64,000 bases of DNA from JAWKIW01 sp046331175 (GCA_046331175.1 JAXLRI010000011.1:1-64000), one strand, 5' to 3'; counted from the first letter of the stretch, positions 9,987-18,733 are shown. The notes: a model not told the origin generated them from the letters alone. Made by a program: numbers and translations.

Positions 9987-11141
9987 TCAGTCGCCGTCGT
10001 CGGCGGTGACCACCTGGACGCGCTGGGCCTGGCGGCTGGCGCGGGCGAGGTCTTCGGCGGCGGCGACCGCACCGTCGACCGCCCCGGCCAGCGCCTGCTG
10101 GCCCCGGGCCAGCGTGCGGGCGGCGTCCGGGCCGGCGGCGTCGGCCTTGGCCACCTGCTCGACGAACGAGGCCCGGGTGAGGTGGGCCCGGAACATGCCG
10201 ACGTCGAACACGCCGTCACGGACCCGGTTGGTTTCGAGCACGGCCCGGGGCGGGGCCTTCATGTCCTTGACGATGCCGACCCAGCTGAACGCCTTCAGCA
10301 CGTAGTAGGTCGGATCCCACTCCCACCAGAAGAAGCCCTGGCGGACCGAGGCCTGGTGGTAGTGGTGGTTGTTGTGCCACCCCTCGCCCATGGTGAGCAC
10401 GGCCAGCATCGCCGAGTTCCGGCTGGTGTCCTCGGTGGCGTAGCGGCGACGGCCGAACACGTGCGACAGCGAGTTGATGAAGAACGTCGAGTGCCACAGC
10501 AGCACGGTCGAGGTGAAGAAGCCGATGACCAGCCCCTGCCAGCCGGCGATGACGAAGCACGCCAGGGCGAGCGCCCACGGCCCGACCCAGTCGTGCTTGT
10601 TGAGCCAGCGCAGCTCGGGGAACTTCGAGAAGTCCTTGATGCGGTCCCACTTGGTGGTGCCGTACTTCTCGCACAGGATCCAGCCCATGTGGCTCCACCA
10701 GAAGCCGCGCAGGGGCGAGTGGACGTCGCGGTCGGTGTCGGACCACCGGTGGTGGTCGCGGTGGTGCGAGGCCCACCACAGCGGGCCCTTCTGCACGGCG
10801 GTGGTGCCACCGAAGGCGAGGATCGCCTGGGGGACCCGGGCGAGGCGGTAGCTGCGGTGCGAGAAGTACCGGTGGTAGCCGGCGGTGATGCAGAACATCC
10901 GCACCCAGAACGTGACGGCGAGCAGGGCCACCGCCTTCCAGGACACGCCGGTGATCAGGATCAGCAGCGGCGTGAGCTGCAGCAGGAGGAACGGCGCCGA
11001 GTCCTTCCACTGGATGCGCTCGTCGGCCGTGCGCGCCCCGGGGAGACCGGGGACGGGGGTGGTGCGGAGGCCGGGATCGAGATCGGACGTGGTGGGTGGG
11101 ACGACGCTGGCAGCGCCGCCGGGAGGAGCAAGGGCGGTCAT
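9987..11141 (-). CDS. Membrane fatty acyl desaturase (acyl-CoA/acyl-lipid delta-9 type)
   Basis: The 384-residue protein has the three histidine boxes of membrane di-iron desaturases: HRYFSH (90-95), HHRDHH (126-131) and HNNHH (256-260). Hydrophobic pairs lie at about 50-85 and 185-220. It inserts a cis double bond into saturated acyl chains and so tunes membrane fluidity. The last ~65 residues are Ala-rich and helical, longer than in many relatives. ATG 11141 (MTALAPP) is the start. A 14-bp perfect palindrome of TetR-operator type lies 96 bp upstream in the divergent region. Confidence 0.95.
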   Translation of the reverse strand: MTALAPPGGAASVVPPTTSDLDPGLRTTPVPGLPGARTADERIQWKDSAPFLLLQLTPLLILITGVSWKAVALLAVTFWVRMFCITAGYHRYFSHRSYRLARVPQAILAFGGTTAVQKGPLWWASHHRDHHRWSDTDRDVHSPLRGFWWSHMGWILCEKYGTTKWDRIKDFSKFPELRWLNKHDWVGPWALALACFVIAGWQGLVIGFFTSTVLLWHSTFFINSLSHVFGRRRYATEDTSRNSAMLAVLTMGEGWHNNHHYHQASVRQGFFWWEWDPTYYVLKAFSWVGIVKDMKAPPRAVLETNRVRDGVFDVGMFRAHLTRASFVEQVAKADAAGPDAARTLARGQQALAGAVDGAVAAAEDLARASRQAQRVQVVTADDGD

Positions 11142-11236
11142 CGGAGCTTTCGGTTCGGACGCGGCCGCGCCGCGGGGCGGGTCCGCCGACCGGTGAGGGG
11201 TCCGGGCGGGGGCGAAGAAGGGGCAACGCTAGCCCG

Positions 11237-11250
11237 ACCGACCGGTCGGT
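11237..11250. promoter_or_regulatory. Perfect 14-bp palindrome, TetR-type operator candidate
   Basis: ACCGACC followed directly by GGTCGGT, between the divergent desaturase (start 11141) and oxidoreductase (start 11397) genes. This sequence type is a common binding site of TetR-family repressors, several of which control acyl desaturases. No regulator gene is adjacent. Confidence 0.5.
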
Positions 11251-11396
11251 AGGGAACGCCCGCCCCGCCCGAGGGGCACCGAGGCGACACCCATGGCCAC
11301 GCACCGTGGCGACGAGCCAATCGGCGACGAGCGGGGGACGAGCCGAGCGACGAGCCGACGGGGAACGGATCGGGCCACGACGGCGTTGGCTCCGGT

Positions 11397-13055
11397 GTGG
11401 ACGAGGGGGCGCACACCGGTGCGACGCGCGAGGCGACCGACGCGGCGACGCCCGCGCTCGACGTGAGCGACCACGCTCCGACGGCGCGGCTGGCCCTCGC
11501 CGGTGCCGCGGCGACCGCGGTCGCCCTCGGCGTGGCCGAGCTGGTCAGCGGCCTGAGTGGCGGCGACCACTCGCTGCTCACCGCTGTCGGCACGTCGTTC
11601 ATCGACCGCTTCTCGGGCCCGCTCAAGGAGCCGGCCGTCCGCCTGTTCGGCACCGCCGACAAGCCCGCCCTCACCATCGGCATGGTCGTCGTGACCCTGG
11701 CCCTGGGTGCGGTCGTCGGCGTGCTCGGGGCCCGGCGCCGCTGGCTGGCGCCCGTCGCCTTCGGCGCCGCCGGGCTGGTCGGCGTCGCGTCGGCGGTGGC
11801 CGATCCCCTCGCCTCGGTCCCCTTCGCCGTGGCCGGCGCCGCCCTGGGCGTGCTCGCCGGGGTGGGCACCCTGCGGGCGCTGTCTCGCCTCGCGGTCGGC
11901 CGGCCGGCCGTCACCACCACCCGCACGGTGACCGAGCGCCCGATCGAGTACCCGTCGGACCGTCGGGCCGACCGGCGCCAGTTCTTCGGCTGGGCCGGCG
12001 CCGCCGGGGCCTTCGCCCTCGTCGCCGGCGCCGCCGGACGGGCCGCCGGCAGCCGGTCCAACGTCGAGGCGGCCCGGTCCACCATCACGCTGCCCCGACC
12101 GACCGGCACCACCATCGCCCCCTCCCCCGCCGACGGCATGCTCGGGGTCGAGACCGGCACCGGCGCCGGCAAGCTCAGCCCGTACCTCACCCCCAACGAC
12201 GCCTTCTACCGCATCGACACCGCGCTGCTGACCCCCCAGGTCGACCTGGCCTCGTGGCGGCTGAAGGTCGCCGGCCTGGTCGACCGCCCCTTCGAGCTGT
12301 CCTACGCCGACCTGCTCGCCCTGCCCCAGGTCGAGGAGACCGTCACCCTGTCGTGCGTCTCCAACGAGGTCGGCGGCGAGCTCGTCGGCAACGCCGCCTG
12401 GACCGGTGTGCCGCTGTCGACCCTGCTCGAGCGGGCCGGCGTGCAGGCCGGGGCCGGCCAGCTGGTGGGCATCTCGGTCGACGGCTTCACCGCCGGCTTC
12501 CCCACCTCGGCCGCCACCGACGGACGGGTGGCCCTGGTCGCGGTCGGCATGAACGGCGAGCCGCTGCCGGCCGACCACGGCTTCCCGGCCCGGCTGGTCG
12601 TCGAGGGGCTGTACGGGTACGTGTCGGCCACCAAGTGGCTGTCGGAGATCCGCCTGTCCCCGTGGGAGGGCGTCGACGGCTACTGGATCCCGCGGGGGTG
12701 GGCCAAGGAGGCGCCGATCAAGACCCAGTCGCGCATCGACGTGCCCCGCGGCAACGCCGTGCCGGCCGGGCGGGTGCCGATCGCAGGCGTGGCATGGGCG
12801 CCGGGTCGCGGCGTCAGCAAGGTCGAGGTGCAGGTCGACGACGGCCCATGGCAGGAAGCCCGCCTCGGCGAGGTCCGCAGCGACGCCACCTGGCGCCAGT
12901 GGATGCTGCCGTGGGACGCCACGCCGGGACGCCACCGCCTGCGCGTGCGGGCCACCGACGGCACCGGCCAGACCCAGACCGAGGCCGAGTCCCGTCCCGA
13001 CCCCGACGGCGCGACCGGCTGGCACGAGCGCACCGTCACCGTCGTCGAGACCTGA
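11397..13055 (+). CDS. Membrane-anchored molybdopterin oxidoreductase (sulfite oxidase family) with internal Tat motif
   Basis: A 552-residue fusion. Four to five hydrophobic helices occupy about residues 30-160. A twin-arginine motif RRQFF (193-197) and another hydrophobic stretch follow. The sulfite-oxidase-type Mo-cofactor domain comes next, with the Mo-ligating cysteine at residue 320 in TLSCVSNEVGG. The C-terminal dimerisation domain (VPIAGVAWAP...VEVQVDDGPW) runs to the end. The topology suggests the catalytic part is passed to the cell exterior by the Tat system while tethered by the N-terminal helices. The substrate is unknown: sulfite, methionine sulfoxide and nitrate-type reactions all exist in the family. 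GTG 11397 is the first in-frame start; GTG 11464 is possible. moaC, moaA and moeA occur later in the window. Confidence 0.88.
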   Translation: MDEGAHTGATREATDAATPALDVSDHAPTARLALAGAAATAVALGVAELVSGLSGGDHSLLTAVGTSFIDRFSGPLKEPAVRLFGTADKPALTIGMVVVTLALGAVVGVLGARRRWLAPVAFGAAGLVGVASAVADPLASVPFAVAGAALGVLAGVGTLRALSRLAVGRPAVTTTRTVTERPIEYPSDRRADRRQFFGWAGAAGAFALVAGAAGRAAGSRSNVEAARSTITLPRPTGTTIAPSPADGMLGVETGTGAGKLSPYLTPNDAFYRIDTALLTPQVDLASWRLKVAGLVDRPFELSYADLLALPQVEETVTLSCVSNEVGGELVGNAAWTGVPLSTLLERAGVQAGAGQLVGISVDGFTAGFPTSAATDGRVALVAVGMNGEPLPADHGFPARLVVEGLYGYVSATKWLSEIRLSPWEGVDGYWIPRGWAKEAPIKTQSRIDVPRGNAVPAGRVPIAGVAWAPGRGVSKVEVQVDDGPWQEARLGEVRSDATWRQWMLPWDATPGRHRLRVRATDGTGQTQTEAESRPDPDGATGWHERTVTVVET

Positions 13056-13100
13056 TCCCCCGCCGACCAGATCGCACCGGGCCGACCGGGACGGGCCGGG

Positions 13101-13213
13101 CCGGCATGCGCTCCCGACCACGCCCGAGCGTGACCACGAACGCACACCCGTCAGCGCCGCCTCCACGCCCCCCGGCATGCGCTCCCGACCGAGCGTGACC
13201 ACGAACGCACACC
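13101..13213 (+). repeat. Two copies of a dispersed intergenic repeat (core 20 bp)
   Basis: Two near-identical blocks, 13101-13148 and 13172-13213, each contain GGCATGCGCTCCCGACC and then the 20-bp core GAGCGTGACCACGAACGCAC at 13126-13145 and 13191-13210. The same core recurs at 15848-15867. All three lie between convergent genes. Confidence 0.85.
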
Positions 13214-13231
13214 AACGGTGCGGCGACCGTC

Positions 13232-14278
13232 CTACGGGCCGGCGCGCTGGGCCCGGCGGGCGGCCCGCTCGGCCCGCTTGGCCTGGCGGCGGGCGTCCTC
13301 GTCGGCCTTGATGGCGTCGACCATGCGCTGCATGCCGTCGGCCAGCGACCGCGGCGACCACCCCAGCTCGCGCCGCAGCTTGTCGCCCCGGTAGGCCGAG
13401 TCGTGGGTGGCCACCGCCACGGTCTCGGGGACCATCGTGGGCGACTGGCCGAGCCATCCGGCGACCTTGCCCCCCGGCCCGCCCAGGGCGGTGACCCAGC
13501 GGGCCGGCAGGTTCACGACGGGACCCCGGTGACCCCCGGCCCGGGCGATGATCGTCACCCAGTCGGCGACGCTCGTGGTCTCGGCCGACACCACGTACTC
13601 CTCGCCGTCGCGGTCGTCGTCGGCCACCCGCACGATGGCGTCGGCGCAGTCGTCGACGTCGACGGTCGACTGGCGGATCTCGGGCAGGTAGCCGAGCGGC
13701 AGCGGCCACAGGGCGTAGGCCCGGATCAGGTCGGCCATGGTCGAACGGTCGCCGTAGCCGTAGATGCCGCCCGGCATGACGATGCGGATGGGTGCTCCGC
13801 CCTCGATCAGCTCGCGGGCGTGGAGGTGGGCCTCGCGCTTGGTCTCCTCGTACACGGCGCCGAGCGGACCGGGGAACCACCACGACTCGTCCTTGGGCGG
13901 CTCGCCCGGCTCGGTGGGCCCGAGCGCCGACAGCGACGAGACGTGGACGGTGCGGATGCCCTCGGCCGCAGCGGCGTCGAGGACGTTGCGGGCGCCCTGC
14001 ACGTTGACCGCCTGCAGCCGCGACGGGTCGCGCGGCCCGAACTCGACCATGGCCGCGCAGTGCACGACGAGGTCGCAGCCGTCGACGGCGGCCACGACCG
14101 AGTCGCGGCCGGTGACATCACCGAGGGCCACCTCGACCGGGATGCCGTCGAGCCGGCTCTGATCGCTGGTGGCCCGCACGAGCACGCGCACGTCGTCGCC
14201 CCGATCGGCGAATCGGCCGGCCACGTGGCTGCCGAGGAAGCCGGTCGCACCGGTGACGAGGACGCGCATGGCCGACAT
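13232..14278 (-). CDS. NAD(P)-dependent epimerase/dehydratase (extended SDR)
   Basis: The 348-residue protein has the N-terminal Rossmann motif TGATGFLGSH (about 9-18), the VHCAAMVEFG block and the catalytic YEETK (Tyr-x-x-x-Lys) near residue 145. It belongs to the extended SDR class with relatives among 3-beta-hydroxysteroid dehydrogenase/dihydroflavonol-reductase-like enzymes. The C-terminus (about 310-348) is a highly basic Arg/Ala helix. It lies 52 bp downstream of a DUF35 acyl-CoA-binding protein and probably shares its transcript. That suggests a role in lipid or sterol metabolism; this is contextual inference. ATG 14278 or 14269 can be the start. Confidence 0.88.
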   Translation of the reverse strand: MSAMRVLVTGATGFLGSHVAGRFADRGDDVRVLVRATSDQSRLDGIPVEVALGDVTGRDSVVAAVDGCDLVVHCAAMVEFGPRDPSRLQAVNVQGARNVLDAAAAEGIRTVHVSSLSALGPTEPGEPPKDESWWFPGPLGAVYEETKREAHLHARELIEGGAPIRIVMPGGIYGYGDRSTMADLIRAYALWPLPLGYLPEIRQSTVDVDDCADAIVRVADDDRDGEEYVVSAETTSVADWVTIIARAGGHRGPVVNLPARWVTALGGPGGKVAGWLGQSPTMVPETVAVATHDSAYRGDKLRRELGWSPRSLADGMQRMVDAIKADEDARRQAKRAERAARRAQRAGP

Positions 14279-14330
14279 GATGGCCCACCACGGCGACGCC
14301 GGCCGCGGCCACGGCCGGGGTCGGCGGGGA

Positions 14331-14744
14331 TCAGCCGGCGGCGGGCTTGAACACCGGGAGCGTCACCTCGTCGGTGACCTCCCAGAAGGCGACCTCGAGG
14401 GGCATGCCCACCTCGACGTCGGCGGGGTCGCACTCCACGACCCGCGTCATCATCCGCGGCCCCTCCTCGAGGTCGACGACCACGGCGATGTAGGGCACCT
14501 GCTCGCCGAACGGCGGCAGGTCGTTCACGAACACCGTCGAGTGCGTGTAGACGGTGGCGCGGCCGCTGGCCTCGATCCAGGTGACGTCCTCGCTCCAGCA
14601 CTCGGGGCAGAACGGCCGGGGGTAGTGGTGCACGGCGCCGCAGGCGTTGCACGAGCGCAGCAGCAGCCGGCCCTCCCGGGCGGCGTCCCACCACGGGGCG
14701 GTGTCCTCGTCGATGGTCGGCAGGTCGAAGCGGGGCGTGCTCAC
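14331..14744 (-). CDS. DUF35 Zn-ribbon/OB-fold protein (acyl-CoA-binding partner of thiolase or dehydratase)
   Basis: A 137-residue protein with a rubredoxin-like zinc ribbon (C32, C35, C46, C49) and then an OB-fold (about 55-137, including ATVYTHSTVFV and YIAVVVDLEEGPR). Members bind acyl-CoA and act as partner subunits of lipid-transfer-protein thiolases or MaoC-type hydratases, for example in steroid side-chain degradation. No thiolase is adjacent here. A palindrome related to those before the enoyl-CoA hydratase and the 28 kb P450 lies 15-32 bp before ATG 14744. The downstream epimerase/dehydratase is probably co-transcribed. Confidence 0.93.
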   Translation of the reverse strand: MSTPRFDLPTIDEDTAPWWDAAREGRLLLRSCNACGAVHHYPRPFCPECWSEDVTWIEASGRATVYTHSTVFVNDLPPFGEQVPYIAVVVDLEEGPRMMTRVVECDPADVEVGMPLEVAFWEVTDEVTLPVFKPAAG

Positions 14745-14758
14745 GGGTCGGCACTGTA

Positions 14759-14776
14759 CCTGACACCGACGTCAGG
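14759..14776. promoter_or_regulatory. Operator-like inverted repeat before the DUF35 gene
   Basis: CCTGAC-ACCGAC-GTCAGG, arms of 6 bp, 15 bp from the ATG of the minus-strand DUF35 gene. It resembles the CTGACG-N3-CGTCAG sites at 14894 and 28054, but the gap between CTGAC and GTCAG is one base longer. Confidence 0.45.
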
Positions 14777-14809
14777 GTCCGCGCCCGCCAGCCCAGCCCC
14801 GAGGCTGCC

Positions 14810-14880
14810 GCGCCCTCCCCGAGCTTCCCGCGATTCCGAGGCTTGGTGCCACAGGATCGCGGGAAGTTCGGGAGGGGCGC
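14810..14880. repeat. Long imperfect inverted repeat (25-bp arms, 21-nt loop)
   Basis: The left arm 14810-14834 and right arm 14856-14880 pair at 22 of 25 positions, the innermost 11 bp perfectly (CTTCCCGCGAT / ATCGCGGGAAG). It lies in the divergent promoter region between the DUF35 and enoyl-CoA hydratase genes, so it is not simply a terminator of either. Confidence 0.8.
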
Positions 14881-14893
14881 GCCGCCCCGGCAT

Positions 14894-14908
14894 CTGACGC
14901 CCCGTCAG
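14894..14908. promoter_or_regulatory. Palindromic operator CTGACG-N3-CGTCAG before the enoyl-CoA hydratase gene
   Basis: CTGACGCCCCGTCAG followed by GGGA, centred 31 bp before ATG 14932. The same palindrome, also followed by GGGA, is centred 32 bp before the P450 start at 28029. Confidence 0.6.
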
Positions 14909-14931
14909 GGACGCTCCTAGACTGCCCGCCC

Positions 14932-15759
14932 ATGACCGACGAGAAGCCCCTCGAGGAGCAGGTGGTCCACGACGTCCGCGACGGCGTGGCCTGGATCACG
15001 CTCAACCGGCCCGAGGCCCACAACGCCATCACCCCCGACCAGCGCGAGCGGGTGATCGCCCTGCTGAAGGACGCCTCGGAGGACCTCTCCGTGCGGGCGG
15101 TGGTGCTCACCGCCACCGGGAAGGGCTTCTGCACCGGCGCCGACCTGCGGGCCCGGCGCGAGGAGCGCCCCCGCCCCGAGGGCGCTCCCGAGCGGGCCGT
15201 GGGCGACGTCTCCCGTGTCATCCGCGACGGGGCGCAGCGGCTCATGGCCGCCGTGCTCGACTGCGAGAAGCCGGTCATCGCCGCCGTCAACGGCACCGCC
15301 GCCGGCATCGGCGCCCACCTCGCCTTCTCCTGCGACCTGGTGCTGGCCGCCGACACCGCCTCGTTCGTCGAGGTCTTCGTCCGCCGCGGCCTGGTGCCCG
15401 ACGGTGGCGGCGCCTACCTGCTCCCCCGCCTCATCGGCCTGCAGCGCACCAAGCAGCTGATGTTCTTCGGCGACAAGGTCACCGCCGCCGAGGCCGCCGA
15501 GCTGGGCCTGGTCAACCAGGTGGTCCCCGCCGACGAGCTGGCCACCACCGCCGCGGCCTGGGCGGCCCGCCTGGCCACCGGCCCGACCCGGTCGATCTCG
15601 CTCACCAAGTGGCTCGTCAACCGCTCGCTCGACAGCGACCGCGCCACCGCCTTCCACGACGAGGCCGTGGCCCAGGAGCTGAACATGACGAGCCACGACG
15701 CCAACGAGGGCGTCGCCGCCTTCGTGCAGCGGCGCGATCCCGACTACCTCGGCTGGTGA
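14932..15759 (+). CDS. Enoyl-CoA hydratase/isomerase (crotonase) family
   Basis: The 275-residue protein has the crotonase fold. It shows the CoA-binding NRPEAHNAI (about 24-32) and GKGFCTGADL (about 63-72), the oxyanion-hole segment AAVNGTAAGIGAHLA (about 118-132), and the second catalytic region RRGLVPDGGGAYLLPRL. The usual second catalytic Glu appears to be replaced by Asp in VPDGGG, a common variant in this broad family. It hydrates or isomerises enoyl-CoA thioesters in beta-oxidation-type pathways. ATG 14932 follows a palindromic operator shared with the 28 kb P450. It is divergent from the DUF35 gene. Confidence 0.93.
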   Translation: MTDEKPLEEQVVHDVRDGVAWITLNRPEAHNAITPDQRERVIALLKDASEDLSVRAVVLTATGKGFCTGADLRARREERPRPEGAPERAVGDVSRVIRDGAQRLMAAVLDCEKPVIAAVNGTAAGIGAHLAFSCDLVLAADTASFVEVFVRRGLVPDGGGAYLLPRLIGLQRTKQLMFFGDKVTAAEAAELGLVNQVVPADELATTAAAWAARLATGPTRSISLTKWLVNRSLDSDRATAFHDEAVAQELNMTSHDANEGVAAFVQRRDPDYLGW

Positions 15760-15827
15760 GGCGGTCGGCCCGCCGATCCGCGGCCGACCACGGCCCCACG
15801 ATCCGACGGCACCGTCCTGTGGCCGGT

Positions 15828-15867
15828 GTGCGTTCCCCAACACGCAGGAGCGTGACCACGAACGCAC
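15828..15867 (+). repeat. Third copy of the dispersed 20-bp repeat, within an inverted repeat
   Basis: GAGCGTGACCACGAACGCAC at 15848-15867 is identical to the cores at 13126 and 13191. Here GTGCGTTC (15828-15835) pairs perfectly with GAACGCAC (15860-15867), so this copy can form an 8-bp stem. It lies between the convergent enoyl-CoA hydratase and GGDEF-EAL genes. Confidence 0.8.
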
Positions 15868-15902
15868 GCCACCGGCGCGCCGGCCGGCCGGCCGGCCAGC
15901 GG

Positions 15903-18533
15903 TCAGCTCGACAGGTAGCCGCGCAGCTCGGCGGCGCCCATCGGGCGGGCGTAGTGGAAGCCCTGGGCGAGGTCGCAACCGAGGGCGGTGAGCCACTCGG
16001 CCTGGTCGACCCGCTCGACGCCCTCGGCCACGGTCACGAGGCGCAGGCGCTGGGCCACGTCGACGATGGCCGCGGTGATGGCGGCGTCGTCGCGGTCGCT
16101 GCCGAGGCCCTCGACGAAGGTCTTGTCGATCTTCAGGGCGTCGACCGGGAAGTGCTTCAGGTAGGCAAGCGACGAGTAGCCGGTGCCGAAGTCGTCGAGG
16201 GCCAGCTTCACGCCGAGCGTGCGCAGCTCGTGCAGCGTCGACCGCGTGGTGGTGGCGTCGGCCATGAGGGCGTTCTCGGTGATCTCGAAGTGCACGGCCG
16301 CCGGCTCGACGCCGGTGAGGTCGATCACCTCCTGCACCTTGCCCACCAGGTTGGCGTCGACCAGCTGGCGGGCCGACAGGTTCACGTAGACGGGCAGCGG
16401 CTCGCCGGACACGGCATCACGACCCCACCGGCTGGCCTCGGTGCAGGCCCGCCGCAGGACCCACTCCCCCAGCTCGACGACCAGACCGGTCTCCTCCGCC
16501 ACCGGCAGGAACTGGTCGGGCAGCAGCAACCCGCGCCGCGGGTGGTACCAGCGCACCAGCGCCTCGACCCCGCGGATGCGACCCGACGGCAGGTCGACCA
16601 CCGGCTGGAAGTGCAGCAGGAGCTCGTCGCGCTCGAGGGCCCGCCGCAGCTCGCGCTCGACGGCGAGGCGCTCGACGACCCGATGGCGGAGGTCGCCGTC
16701 GAAGACCTGGGTGCAGTCACGGCCCTGCGCCTTGGCGGCGTACATCGCCGCGTCGGCGTCCCGCAGCAGCTCGGCGGCGAGGTCGGTGCCGGCCCCCAGG
16801 GCGGCGCCGATGCTCACCGAGACGAAGACCTCCTCGCCGTCGAGGTGGTAGCGCCCGCCGACGTCGCCGCGGACCTGGTCGGCCAGCACCCGCAGCTCGG
16901 CGGTGTCGCGGACGTCGGGGCAGATGACCACGAACTCGTCGCCGCCGAACCGGCCGGCCCGGTCGTGGGGCCGGACCGACGTGACGAGCCGGCGGGCGAA
17001 GGCCCCGATCAGGTCGTCGCCGGCGTGGTGGCCGAGGCTGTCGTTGACGACCTTGAAGCGGTCGAGGTCGAGGAAGAGCACGCCGACCTGGCCGCCGCTG
17101 CGGCGGGCCGAGGCCAGGGCCACCTCGAGGTAGGAGATGAGCGGCTTGCGGTTGGGCAAGCCGGTGAGCTCGTCGTGGTCGGCCTGGTGCTGCAGCGCCG
17201 CCTCGAGGCGACGGTTCGCGGTCATGTCGCGCGAGACGCTGGCGTAGAACTCGATCGGGCCGTCGGGCGTGGCCTGGGCGATCAGCACGTGGGACACCGG
17301 CACCGGTCGATCGCCCGCCTGGTGGGCCAGCTCGAGGTCGCCGCTCCAGGTGCCCCCGCGGGCCACCGCCGGCAGCGCGTCGCCGGCGATCCGCTCGAGG
17401 GCCTCGTCGGTGAAGAAGGCAGCGGGGTCGAGGTCGGCGATCACCGCGTCCTCGTCGATGCCGATCGTCTGGCGAGCCGCCGGGTTGAGGTAGAGGGGGC
17501 GGCCGCCGGCGTCGGTGATGAGCACGACGTCGGGCGTGCTCTCGATGATCGACTGGAACCGGGAGGCGTTGAGCTCGGCCTCCCGCCGGGCCGTGATGTC
17601 GCGGCCGTGCACGACCATGCCGCCCACCCGGGGGTCGTGCAGCAGGTTCTGCACGTGCACCTCGACGAGGATGTAGCGGCCGTCGGCCCGCAGCGCCCGC
17701 ACCTCGAACGAGCCGGCGCCACCGGGCTCCTGGCGCACCCGGTCGAAGACCCGCGACGCCCGTCCGGCCTCGGCCGGGTGCAAGAAGCTGGCCAGGTCGA
17801 GGCCCAGGACGTCGTCGGGGCCGACGCCCAGGCTGCGGGCGATGGCGGGGCTGACGAAGGTGGCCCGGCCGTGCTCGTCGGTGACGATGAGGACGTCGGT
17901 CGAGTTGGCGACCAGGGCGACGAGGCGATCGCTGGACGCCTGCAGCGCCTGCTCGGCCTCGACCCGGTCGGTGATGTCGCGCAGCGTGGACACCACGCCG
18001 CGCACCTCCGGGTCGTCGAGCCGGTTGACGGCGGCCACGTCCATCCAGCGCCACGAACCGTCCTTGTGGCGGAGCCGGGCCGTGAACCGGAACGGCATGC
18101 CCGGGGTGGTGCGACCCTCCTCCGAGGCGGCGCCCGCGGGGTCGAGGTCGTCGGGGTGCAGCAGGTCGGACACCTCGAGGCCGACGTACTCGTCGGGCGA
18201 GTAGCCGAGGACCTGGGCGATGGATGGGCTCACGTAGCGCACCTGCAGGTCGCGGTCGACCACCACGACCACCTCGTTGGTGAGGTAGGCGACGGAGTCG
18301 AAGCGACGGGTGCGCCCGACCCGGACGGCGAGCACGGCCATGCCCACGCCGCCGGCGACGGCCGCGACGGCGACGACGGCGGCCGCCCACCCCGCCGTCC
18401 GCGCCAACGCCAGCGCCACCCCCGTGGTGGCGACGACCTCGAGGGCGACCACCACCGGTCGGCTCCTCGCCGTCCGCACGAGCACGCCGCCGGTGTGGCC
18501 TCCCTTGGACGCGCCGCTCGGCCGGGATCCCAT
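15903..18533 (-). CDS. PAS-PAS-PAS-GGDEF-EAL cyclic di-GMP turnover protein
   Basis: The 876-residue protein has two N-terminal hydrophobic helices (about 27-72), then three PAS domains (about 78-195, 205-320, 325-440). The GGDEF domain carries intact GGDEF (530-534) with an RxxD inhibitory site (RPHD, 521-524). The EAL domain has intact EAL (657-659), EITENAL and DDFGTGYSS. Both activities are predicted competent: synthesis of c-di-GMP from two GTP and its hydrolysis to pGpG, with product inhibition through RxxD. It is membrane-attached and probably senses a ligand or redox state through PAS. A second diguanylate cyclase without EAL is at 61.8 kb. ATG 18533 starts MGSRPSG. No neighbour suggests a specific process. 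Confidence 0.96.
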   Translation of the reverse strand: MGSRPSGASKGGHTGGVLVRTARSRPVVVALEVVATTGVALALARTAGWAAAVVAVAAVAGGVGMAVLAVRVGRTRRFDSVAYLTNEVVVVVDRDLQVRYVSPSIAQVLGYSPDEYVGLEVSDLLHPDDLDPAGAASEEGRTTPGMPFRFTARLRHKDGSWRWMDVAAVNRLDDPEVRGVVSTLRDITDRVEAEQALQASSDRLVALVANSTDVLIVTDEHGRATFVSPAIARSLGVGPDDVLGLDLASFLHPAEAGRASRVFDRVRQEPGGAGSFEVRALRADGRYILVEVHVQNLLHDPRVGGMVVHGRDITARREAELNASRFQSIIESTPDVVLITDAGGRPLYLNPAARQTIGIDEDAVIADLDPAAFFTDEALERIAGDALPAVARGGTWSGDLELAHQAGDRPVPVSHVLIAQATPDGPIEFYASVSRDMTANRRLEAALQHQADHDELTGLPNRKPLISYLEVALASARRSGGQVGVLFLDLDRFKVVNDSLGHHAGDDLIGAFARRLVTSVRPHDRAGRFGGDEFVVICPDVRDTAELRVLADQVRGDVGGRYHLDGEEVFVSVSIGAALGAGTDLAAELLRDADAAMYAAKAQGRDCTQVFDGDLRHRVVERLAVERELRRALERDELLLHFQPVVDLPSGRIRGVEALVRWYHPRRGLLLPDQFLPVAEETGLVVELGEWVLRRACTEASRWGRDAVSGEPLPVYVNLSARQLVDANLVGKVQEVIDLTGVEPAAVHFEITENALMADATTTRSTLHELRTLGVKLALDDFGTGYSSLAYLKHFPVDALKIDKTFVEGLGSDRDDAAITAAIVDVAQRLRLVTVAEGVERVDQAEWLTALGCDLAQGFHYARPMGAAELRGYLSS

Positions 18534-18587
18534 CGGCGGCGAAGGTTAGAGGACGCGCCCACCCGCCGAAGCGATGGACCGTTCGGC

Positions 18588-18604
18588 GACCACGCATCGT
18601 GGTC
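18588..18604. promoter_or_regulatory. 17-bp palindrome upstream of the GGDEF-EAL gene
   Basis: GACCACG-CAT-CGTGGTC, arms of 7 bp and perfect, 55 bp before the ATG at 18533. A similar GCCACG-CAC-CGTGGC lies at 11296-11310. An operator is possible; no regulator is known. Confidence 0.35.
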
Positions 18605-18733
18605 AACCTCACGCGGGGTGGGCTGTGGGCCACGCGATCGGTGTCCTGGCGTGCCGCCCCGACCACCAGGCGTGGCGAAGCGGCGACCATCGGCCCGGGC
18701 CGCCCGGGCCGCCCGGGGGCCCGGAGGCCGGGG

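Noticed and set aside
18588..18604. GACCACG-CAT-CGTGGTC as part of a regulon with 11296-11310 and 35269-35285
   Set aside because: The three sequences share only the ACGCA(T/C)CGTGG centre; the third is not a palindrome. Too little for a regulon claim.
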